A program made the position numbers and the translations under genes. Below are positions 53,580 to 61,417 of a stretch of DNA of 61,417 nt, piece by piece. This DNA comes from an uncultured Flavobacteriaceae bacterium (GTDB taxonomy: Bacteria; Bacteroidota; Bacteroidia; Flavobacteriales; Flavobacteriaceae): positions 1-61,417 of the forward strand of contig CAJJDI010000026.1 of assembly GCA_905182835.1 (NCBI GenBank), written 5' to 3'. Under the pieces are notes generated by a model that did not search any database, was not told where the DNA came from, and worked only from the letters and a program-made list of their open reading frames with translations. Position 1 is the first letter of the stretch; every line of letters begins with the position of its first letter.

Positions 53580-54276
53580 AAACAAATCAGTTACTATTAA
53601 GGATCTTGGTGTTGTCGATTATAAGAAGTGTTGGGATTATCAAGAAGAGTTATTTAAAAGTGTTGTCGATATAAAAATTAAAAACAGAAGACAATCTTTG
53701 AGTCTGCCAACTTCAAATTATTTATTATTTGTAGAGCACCCACATGTTTATACTCTTGGTAAGAGTGGAGATATATCTAATTTATTAATAAATGAGAGTC
53801 AACTAGAGCAAAGAGGCGCTAAGTTTTATAAAATAAATAGAGGTGGTGATATTACTTATCACGGGCCTGGACAAATTGTTGGTTACCCTATTCTTGATTT
53901 AGATAACTTTTTCACTGATATCCATAAATATTTAAGATTTCTAGAGGAAGTTATAATATTGACTCTCAAGGATTATGGTTTATCGGCATCTAGAAACCCT
54001 GGAAAAACAGGTGTTTGGTTAGGAGTTGAAACTCCTTTTACACGAAAAATATGTGCTATGGGAGTAAGAGCTAGTAGATGGGTTACTATGCATGGATTTG
54101 CTTTAAATGCAAATGTTGATTTAAGTTACTTTGATAATATAATTCCTTGCGGTATAACTAATAACTCTGTAACTTCTTTGAATAAAGAGTTAGGCGTAGA
54201 AAATGTAGATCTTTCTGAAGTTAAGCAAAAAGTAATCAAGAATTTCAAAATTCTATTTGAAGCAGAGATTAATTAA
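53569..54276 (+). CDS. lipB: Octanoyl-[acyl-carrier-protein]:protein octanoyltransferase
   Basis: LipB moves octanoyl groups from ACP to lipoyl domains, the first step of lipoate synthesis. The 235 residues include VYTLGKSGD, RGGDITYHGPGQIVGYPIL, KICAMGVRASRWVTMHGFAL with the catalytic Lys, and IIPCGI with the catalytic Cys. lipA is not in the window. Overlaps: 11 nt with YqaE at the start, 8 nt with the convergent lipoprotein gene at the end. Confidence 0.95.
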   Translation: MITKNKSVTIKDLGVVDYKKCWDYQEELFKSVVDIKIKNRRQSLSLPTSNYLLFVEHPHVYTLGKSGDISNLLINESQLEQRGAKFYKINRGGDITYHGPGQIVGYPILDLDNFFTDIHKYLRFLEEVIILTLKDYGLSASRNPGKTGVWLGVETPFTRKICAMGVRASRWVTMHGFALNANVDLSYFDNIIPCGITNNSVTSLNKELGVENVDLSEVKQKVIKNFKILFEAEIN

Positions 54277-56575
54277 TTGTATATGTTGATATAGTTTTGT
54301 TTTTATTAGAAATTATAATTTCAATTTTCTTGTCCGAATTCATATCTCCAATTTCTGTAGGTATTAATGAGTAAATTGGAAAAGAACTAAGTAGCTTAAG
54401 GTTCTTGTCAAATAAATAAGACTTGTTATTTTGTGTGTCAAAAAGAGAAATTAACAGCTTATTATTAATTTCCTTTATCGATGGCATATTATAATTACTA
54501 AATGGCATGTCAATAGACTTAGAGTTTAATTTTAGTTCATTTTCATCTAAAATCAATGTGTTGTTTTTATAAATATATAATCTTAAATTTTTTGAATTAT
54601 TTAATTCGGTTGAAGAAAGATCCCCATTAACAGCTATCTGAATTAGTTTCTGATCATGTGTAGAGGTAGTCAGCTTATTGTTTAATTTAAAAATACCTTG
54701 TTCAGAAAAATTAATTTCACCTTTCACTTTTATTCTTTCTTTTCCTCTTCGATTAAGTATTTTTAATTTATTACCTGTTTTGAAAACAATAAAATCTTTA
54801 TTAAGTACTCTGAAATGCTTTGCAGTGGAGGTTATTTGATCTCTAGACTCTACATATTTAAACCCATTGACTTTCTTTCCTTTTTTATCGAACATAAGTA
54901 ATTCTGATCCCTGAGTAACTAAAATTCTGTAACTTTTATTTACATCATAATCAAATACCGAAATAGGTAATGTAATAGGATCTTTAAAGTTCTTAGGAAA
55001 TGGAGTTACTTGATTTCCATTTCTATCTAAAACATAAATTTTATTTTTAGTATTGAAAATAAGTTGTAGTCGACCATTTTTATATAAATCAATTTGCAAG
55101 ATTTTACCTAAAATTGGGCTTCCTATATTTCTTTTCCAAATTACTTTTCCTTTATTTGATATAAGGTATAAGTTGTTTTTAATATCCTGAACTACAATAT
55201 CTAACTTTTTTGTTATATGATTCTTAACAAAATGTGGATTCATTAAAATTTCTTCATCAATCTTCACGTCAAATTGTTTGGTTAGTTTTGCGCTGTCTTT
55301 TGTTGATTGTGGTCTACTAATTACTGCATTAAAGTGAATGATTCCATTGTCTTGTACTAATTGAAAGCAGCTCTGTGAAAAATCATGAGGAGTATTTAGG
55401 ATATTTAATTCTTCAAATAAATTATAGTTACTAAAGGAATTGTAATTTAAAGTGCTATAGTTGCTTATTTCAGATAATGAATTATTGAAATTTTCATTCT
55501 TTTCTAAGGTATTTCCATTTAAATTTTCATTCACAATATTTTTTAAGACACCTTCATTGTCTGAAAAAACAATATGATCCTTGAAAATTAATATCTTTTT
55601 CTTGTTTTTGAAATTCACTAATGAAATAAAAGGATTAATTTTTAAATTGTTATTGCTATAAATGTTAAACCCTCTATATGCTGAGTTTATGTTTTTATTT
55701 CGCGATAAATAATTATTGAATAATTCAATGTTGTTTGATTTTATGATAAAAACCTCATTATCATTGATTATTAATCTAGATACTTCAGATGAATTTTCAT
55801 TTAAAATCTTACTGTATTCATCTTCATTTTGAATATCTAATTTTTTATTTTTTAAATAATTATTAGAATTTGTAAAATTAAATGACTTTAAGCTGTTAGA
55901 GTTTTTTGGTGCTATTTGATAATTTTTCAATTGACCACTTGTAGATCCTTGAAAAACATTATTTGAAACTTTTGTAGAGTCATCTATAAAAATTAGACCA
56001 TTTAATAAAATTTTATTGTTAAACAAATCAACTCCAAAACCTATTGAGTGTTTATTATTTTCAAAATCCGAATTAAAACCAGCATCTATAAACTCTTTGC
56101 CTAAGCTGTCATTTAATATGACTGAAAAAGAAGAGTTTTTGTTGAATGTTTTTTTGTATTTATTGTACTTATCATCGACCCTGGCAGTAATGCCATTAAC
56201 ATTGGTTAAAGAGTTTGAGTATATATTAATTCCGTTAATTGATTTGTGATACAATTTATGATTACTAGCGCTATCTTTTGTTATTACTGTAAACACATTC
56301 TCATTGCTAATATTTGATAGGCATATAAGTATCTCAGAATTATCATTAAAATTATTTATTAAGCCTAGCTGACTCTTGAAGTTGTATTTTGAATCTAATT
56401 TTGAAACTTTAAGTAGCAATTCATTGTTTGCTATATCGCTTTTGAATTTCCCTAGATTGTTAATTTTTATAATTATAGAAGATTTGACAGGGATAAAATT
56501 TTCAATTTCTTGAGGCGTATATTCAATAATATTACAACTCCAAAAAATTAAAAATAAGTAGATATATTTCTTCAT
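54269..56575 (-). CDS. Large lipoprotein with a C-terminal beta-propeller-like region
   Basis: The ATG at 56575 gives 768 residues and a clean lipoprotein signal (LIFWSCN); an ATG two codons earlier is also possible. The N-terminal 400 residues are Asn/Ser-rich with no family I recognise. The C-terminal part (about 425-768) has repeating strand units such as IKNNLYLISNKGKVIWKR, NKIYVLDRNGNQVTPFP and SELLMFDKKGKKVNGF, which look like PQQ/VCBS propeller blades. It starts 18 nt after rnhB and may be co-transcribed. Envelope-located; role unknown. Confidence 0.8.
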   Translation of the reverse strand: MKKYIYLFLIFWSCNIIEYTPQEIENFIPVKSSIIIKINNLGKFKSDIANNELLLKVSKLDSKYNFKSQLGLINNFNDNSEILICLSNISNENVFTVITKDSASNHKLYHKSINGINIYSNSLTNVNGITARVDDKYNKYKKTFNKNSSFSVILNDSLGKEFIDAGFNSDFENNKHSIGFGVDLFNNKILLNGLIFIDDSTKVSNNVFQGSTSGQLKNYQIAPKNSNSLKSFNFTNSNNYLKNKKLDIQNEDEYSKILNENSSEVSRLIINDNEVFIIKSNNIELFNNYLSRNKNINSAYRGFNIYSNNNLKINPFISLVNFKNKKKILIFKDHIVFSDNEGVLKNIVNENLNGNTLEKNENFNNSLSEISNYSTLNYNSFSNYNLFEELNILNTPHDFSQSCFQLVQDNGIIHFNAVISRPQSTKDSAKLTKQFDVKIDEEILMNPHFVKNHITKKLDIVVQDIKNNLYLISNKGKVIWKRNIGSPILGKILQIDLYKNGRLQLIFNTKNKIYVLDRNGNQVTPFPKNFKDPITLPISVFDYDVNKSYRILVTQGSELLMFDKKGKKVNGFKYVESRDQITSTAKHFRVLNKDFIVFKTGNKLKILNRRGKERIKVKGEINFSEQGIFKLNNKLTTSTHDQKLIQIAVNGDLSSTELNNSKNLRLYIYKNNTLILDENELKLNSKSIDMPFSNYNMPSIKEINNKLLISLFDTQNNKSYLFDKNLKLLSSFPIYSLIPTEIGDMNSDKKIEIIISNKNKTISTYTIN

Positions 56576-56593
56576 TATCATTTTTTTTTAAAA

Positions 56594-57193
56594 TTATAAT
56601 TTTAGTTTCAATTGTTCGTCAAATAATTTAAAAGATTTTCTGTGATATTTTGTAATTCCAAATTTTAAAATAGCTTGTTTGTGAAATTTCGTTGGGTATC
56701 CTTTATTAGTGTTCCATCCATATTGAGGATACTCTTCATGTATTTTAAGCATGTAGTTGTCCCTTTCTGTTTTAGCTAGTATTGATGCTGCAGCTATACT
56801 TAAGTATTTTTCATCTCCTTTAATTATAGTTTTATAGGGTTTGTTTTTAAAAGGTTTGAATTTGTTTCCGTCTACAATTACAAAATCAATTTTTGATTTT
56901 AATTTAGAAAGTGATTTATGCATTGCTAAAATTGAGGCATTTAAAATATTCACTTCATCAATTACACCTGGGTAAACATGAGAAAATGAATGTTCTAATG
57001 CACTATTTTCAATAATTGATTTTAATCTGTATCTAGTTTTCTTTGATATTTTTTTTGAATCATTAATCTCGTTATTCAAAAAATTATCTTTTAATATTAC
57101 AGCAGCTGCAGTTACAGGTCCCGCCAAGCAACCTCTTCCTGCCTCATCTGTTCCGCATTCAATTTTGTAATCAGAAAATTTTAACTTTAACAT
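56594..57193 (-). CDS. rnhB: Ribonuclease HII
   Basis: RNase HII removes RNA from RNA-DNA hybrids and single ribonucleotides from DNA. The 199 residues carry the catalytic motifs GTDEAGRGCLAGPV (Asp and Glu), FVIVDGNKF with Asp, and AAASILAKTERDNYM, plus YGWNTNKGYPTKFHKQAI. It is divergent from the putative porin gene across 70 nt. Confidence 0.95.
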   Translation of the reverse strand: MLKLKFSDYKIECGTDEAGRGCLAGPVTAAAVILKDNFLNNEINDSKKISKKTRYRLKSIIENSALEHSFSHVYPGVIDEVNILNASILAMHKSLSKLKSKIDFVIVDGNKFKPFKNKPYKTIIKGDEKYLSIAAASILAKTERDNYMLKIHEEYPQYGWNTNKGYPTKFHKQAILKFGITKYHRKSFKLFDEQLKLKL

Positions 57194-57234
57194 ATAATTA
57201 TTGACTTAAATAATGTAGTTTGTATAAATGTATT

Positions 57235-57242
57235 TATTTTTG
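57235..57242 (+). promoter_or_regulatory. Candidate -7 element of the putative porin gene
   Basis: TATTTTTG matches TAnnTTTG fully and lies 21 nt before the ATG at 57264. It overlaps the alternative ATG at 57228, which argues against that upstream start. Confidence 0.4.
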
Positions 57243-57263
57243 CGAAATAATTTAAATAGAATT

Positions 57264-59243
57264 ATGAAAAGTTATTTATCCCTTATTTTAGTTTTCTCAT
57301 TGTCTATTAATTTATTTGCTCAAAACCCGGACAAACCTAATATGAGTCTGCGGGATCTAAAACAAAATTTTGACATTACCCAGCTTTCGGATTCTTTATT
57401 AGGTACTTTCACTATTGATAAGAGTACTAAGCTTGTAAAAAATTTAGACGCAACAATTGACAACTATTCTATAGTTAACCTTAGTAATGACACAATAATT
57501 GTTGATACTAGTTTGACAATTGATAAGTATTATAAACTTAATTACTTAAGAAAAGATAATCTAGAGTTAATTGAATTCTCTAACACTGGACATACCTACA
57601 ATAAATTGAGTTTTTATCAATCAAATAATTTACTGCCAGAGTTTGGGTCAGAAGCTAAACATTACAACTATATGCAGCCGAATGATATAAACTATTATCA
57701 TGTTGCTACTCCTTTTACGGAGCTAATGTATCGAACAGCTTTTGTTCAGGGGCAATTGTTGGATGCTTTATTTTCTGTCAACACATCTCCAAGGTTTAAT
57801 TTTACTATAGCAAGAAAGGGCTTAAGGTCATTAGGTAATTACCAGCATTTTCTATCTAGTTCTGCTAACTTTAGATTTTCTACTAATTATAGGTCTAAAA
57901 ATGAAAGGTATCTATTAAGGACTCATTATGTTAATCAAAATCTTTTCTCAGAAGAAAATGGAGGCATAAAAGAAGATGATGTGATAAATTTCGAGTCTGG
58001 TAACAGCGAATTTATAGATCGATCTGTTTTTGACCCTCAATTTGAAAATGCAAATAATAAATTAGAAGGTAAGAGGTTTTACGTTAATCAAACATATGCA
58101 TTAACAAATACTAAAGATTCGCTAAATATTAAAAAATGGTCATTTGGTAATGTTATCTCAGTTGAAGATAAGTTTTATCAATTTAAACAATCTTCACCAA
58201 ATGTATTTTTTGGTGAATCAGCTAATGTTACCCAAATAAATGATAAAGTTTCGTTTGACACTTTTCTTTTTAATTTTAACACATCCTATAATTCATCTAA
58301 AATAGGGGGAGTAACTCTTTATTTAAATTATAGAGATGTTAATTATAGTTATGAAAATTTGGCAGCCATAAATAATGAAGTTTCATATGAATCGGTTGTT
58401 GAGGAGAATGTTTCTTTTGGACTAAACTATCTAATCCAAAAAGAAAAGTACAGCTTTGATTTTCTATATGAATCTATATTAGCAGGAGATTCCAAAGGGA
58501 GTTTGATCAGTAGCAGTGTTTTAGTTGACATTAATAAGGACTCCAGATTATCTTTAGCTTATAATAATATAGATAATTCACCTAATTATAATTATTTAAT
58601 CTATCAAAGTGGTTACTCTAATTACAATTGGAATAATAACTTTGAAAACATAAACACAACTAAGTATAGGTTACGGTTTGATTCTGAAAAGTTGTTTAAT
58701 TTTAATTTTGAGCTTAATAAAACATCCAACTACACCTATTTCACTAAAGGGTCAGACGGAGTGCTTGGGGCTAAGCAGGAGTATAGCGAAATTAATATGT
58801 ATAAAGCTAGTATATCTAAAAAGTTTGCTCTAAATAATTTTGTATTGGATAACACTTTGCAGTATCAAAAAGTTATTGAAGAAGATTTGGGAGTGATTAA
58901 TATTCCTGAAATTATATTAAGAAATACATTTTATTATCAAAATGAGTTGTTTAATAAAGCATTATTTCTACAAACAGGTTTTGAATTTAATTACTTTACA
59001 GACTTTTATATGAGCTCCTATGATCCATTATTGTCTGAATTTTATGTTCAAAATGATAAGCTTATAGGTAATTTCCCTAGAATTGATTTCTTTATTAATG
59101 CTAAAATTCAACAAACAAGGATCTATTTAAAGGCAGAACACATCAATTCATCACTTACGGGATACAATTATTATTCTGCGCCAAACTATCCTTATAGAGA
59201 CTTTTCTATCCGATTTGGATTAGTCTGGAATTTTTTTATGTAA
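57264..59243 (+). CDS. Putative outer-membrane porin (large beta-barrel)
   Basis: This 659-residue protein starts best at ATG 57264, giving a normal signal peptide (LSINLFAQ); an open frame from 57228 adds 12 residues but covers the promoter. The mature part has DSLLGTFTIDKSTKLVKNLD and a long series of amphipathic strands such as RFSTNYRSKNERYLL, ending YRDFSIRFGLVWNFFM with a terminal aromatic. This fits the PF14121 type of putative porin in Bacteroidota. Specificity is unknown. Confidence 0.85.
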   Translation: MKSYLSLILVFSLSINLFAQNPDKPNMSLRDLKQNFDITQLSDSLLGTFTIDKSTKLVKNLDATIDNYSIVNLSNDTIIVDTSLTIDKYYKLNYLRKDNLELIEFSNTGHTYNKLSFYQSNNLLPEFGSEAKHYNYMQPNDINYYHVATPFTELMYRTAFVQGQLLDALFSVNTSPRFNFTIARKGLRSLGNYQHFLSSSANFRFSTNYRSKNERYLLRTHYVNQNLFSEENGGIKEDDVINFESGNSEFIDRSVFDPQFENANNKLEGKRFYVNQTYALTNTKDSLNIKKWSFGNVISVEDKFYQFKQSSPNVFFGESANVTQINDKVSFDTFLFNFNTSYNSSKIGGVTLYLNYRDVNYSYENLAAINNEVSYESVVEENVSFGLNYLIQKEKYSFDFLYESILAGDSKGSLISSSVLVDINKDSRLSLAYNNIDNSPNYNYLIYQSGYSNYNWNNNFENINTTKYRLRFDSEKLFNFNFELNKTSNYTYFTKGSDGVLGAKQEYSEINMYKASISKKFALNNFVLDNTLQYQKVIEEDLGVINIPEIILRNTFYYQNELFNKALFLQTGFEFNYFTDFYMSSYDPLLSEFYVQNDKLIGNFPRIDFFINAKIQQTRIYLKAEHINSSLTGYNYYSAPNYPYRDFSIRFGLVWNFFM

Positions 59244-59323
59244 TTTTTTTAACTCTAAATTATTTATTTCTAGGGGTTTAAGAATTAAATGAATTTCTCT
59301 GTAGAAAATAATTTTAAAATTGT

Positions 59324-59353
59324 TTTGTGAATAGTAAAAAGGTTCTATATTTG
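59324..59353 (+). promoter_or_regulatory. rRNA operon promoter P1
   Basis: TTTG (59324-59327) and TATATTTG (59346-59353), 18 nt apart, match both Bacteroidota elements. It is followed by an AGAAATA/TATTTCT hairpin (59365-59386). Confidence 0.75.
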
Positions 59354-59395
59354 CAGCCGCTTAGAGAAATAGTTTTAAGTATTTCTTTTAGCAAT

Positions 59396-59526
59396 GTTCA
59401 TTAAAAATCAATTAAACTTAAATTTTATTATAAATAAGTTTTGTTGTATTAAAAAAGGGTTTTATATTTGCACCCCGCTTAAAATATTAAGTGATAGCGG
59501 ATATCAAAAATAAGTTCATTAAAAAT
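59396..59526 (+). repeat. Direct repeat GTTCATTAAAAAT in the rRNA leader (two copies)
   Basis: The 13-nt sequence occurs at 59396-59408 and 59514-59526, 118 nt apart, in step with the two promoters. Each copy sits downstream of its promoter. It may be an antitermination or processing signal, or simply part of a duplicated promoter-leader unit. Confidence 0.6.
59440..59470 (+). promoter_or_regulatory. rRNA operon promoter P2
   Basis: TTTG (59440-59443) and TATATTTG (59463-59470), 19 nt apart, repeat the P1 design 116-117 nt downstream. Transcripts would start near 59476. Confidence 0.75.
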
Positions 59527-59539
59527 ATTGATTGACAGC

Positions 59540-59569
59540 GTATTATTAAATCGCAAGATTTAATATTAC
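59540..59569 (+). promoter_or_regulatory. GCAA-capped hairpin in the rRNA leader
   Basis: Two 13-nt arms pair with one T-T mismatch around a GCAA tetraloop (59553-59556), about 70 nt before 16S. It could be a processing stem or a boxB-like element for antitermination. Confidence 0.5.
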
Positions 59570-59637
59570 AGAGAATAAACCATTTTGAGTAAATAGAATT
59601 ATAATTTCTTTAGTTGCTAAATAATATTTAAAATTTA

Positions 59638-61160
<1,523 letters not shown>

Positions 61161-61239
61161 TAGAGAAAGACGACTAAAGCAATTACTATTGAAAGAGATA
61201 GTTTGTTCTCAATGCTGTTAATTATAATAAATAAAGTAG

Positions 61240-61313
61240 AGTCTCATAGCTCAGCTGGTTAGAGCGCTACACTGATAATGTAGAGGTCGGCAGTTCGAGT
61301 CTGCCCGGGACTA
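61240..61313 (+). tRNA. tRNA-Ile (anticodon GAT) in the 16S-23S spacer
   Basis: The 74-nt gene has the D arm GCTCAGCTGGTTAGAGC, anticodon stem-loop CTACACTGATAATGTAG with GAT, and T arm GGCAGTTCGAGTCTGCC. The acceptor stem AGTCTCA/CGGGACT contains a G-U pair and an A-C mismatch at its last position. CCA is not encoded. A tRNA-Ala followed by 23S rRNA is expected beyond the window end. Confidence 0.95.
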
Positions 61314-61417
61314 CAAATACTTAGTATTAAGGAAATTCTAGAAGTTGAGGAATTTAGTTGTAAGTGTTTTGTGTTTAATTTTAAATTAAATTAGCACACA
61401 CTAATAACTAACAACTA
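61314..61417 (+). other. 16S-23S spacer after tRNA-Ile, cut by the window end
   Basis: About 100 nt of AT-rich spacer with no further tRNA visible. It ends in repeats of ACTAATAACTAACAACTA character. Confidence 0.6.

Overview
The window is a piece of chromosome from a very AT-rich marine-type member of the Bacteroidota, most likely family Flavobacteriaceae. The support comes from the sequence itself: a 16S rRNA gene of flavobacterial character with the variant 3' end GGAACACCTCC; promoters of the Bacteroidota form TTTG-N(18-24)-TAnnTTTG; a type IX secretion tail on the largest protein; many MKK-start lipoproteins; a class II HMG-CoA reductase with a GYDIA-type GHMP kinase; and the flavobacterial gene order coaX / outer-membrane protein / TPR / lptC / CNNM / PpiD. 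No phage, transposon, CRISPR array or plasmid gene was seen.

Region 1 (1-9590) is acyl-CoA metabolism. Minus-strand genes encode an acyl-CoA ligase, two short-chain dehydrogenases (one cut by the window start) and an acyl-CoA dehydrogenase with a repeated C-terminal domain. A divergent plus-strand set encodes an acyl-CoA carboxylase beta subunit, a crotonase, an MDR-family enone reductase and a nitronate-monooxygenase-like flavoprotein. Together they look like a dedicated catabolic route for an unusual carboxylic acid, but no biotin carboxylase subunit and no thiolase are present here. Region 2 (9585-21329) handles uptake and surface functions: a DASS carboxylate transporter, a lipoprotein esterase, a lamin-tail lipoprotein, two paralogous porins on either side of an M14 carboxypeptidase, and a 1349-residue secreted protein that joins an FG-GAP/ASPIC-UnbV module to a complete vanadium haloperoxidase active site and a sorting tail.

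Region 3 (21505-26284) holds small membrane and lipoprotein genes, an N-terminally extended GAPDH whose promoter overlaps an 18-bp perfect palindrome, and a solitary tRNA-Phe with its own promoter and terminator. Region 4 (26376-34028) is the coaX-lptC-CNNM-PpiD envelope cluster. Region 5 (34017-45506) contains mevalonate-pathway genes, two tandem POT peptide transporters, a thioredoxin, the surE/lpxB group, a C-terminal processing protease and a solitary peptide ABC permease. Region 6 (45520-59243) contains urocanate hydratase with DUF5522 and DUF4136 partners, an ACC-deaminase-like enzyme, a glucosaminidase, hemL, lysS, a YqaE peptide, lipB, a large propeller lipoprotein, rnhB and a putative porin.

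Region 7 (59244-61417) is the head of an rRNA operon: a leader with two tandem promoters and hairpins, 16S rRNA, and tRNA-Ile(GAT). The 23S gene lies beyond the window.

The genome is compact. Five of eight convergent gene pairs overlap at their 3' ends, and many same-strand neighbours share stop/start bases. Only one stretch longer than 300 bp lacks a gene (59244-59637), and it is the rRNA promoter and leader region.
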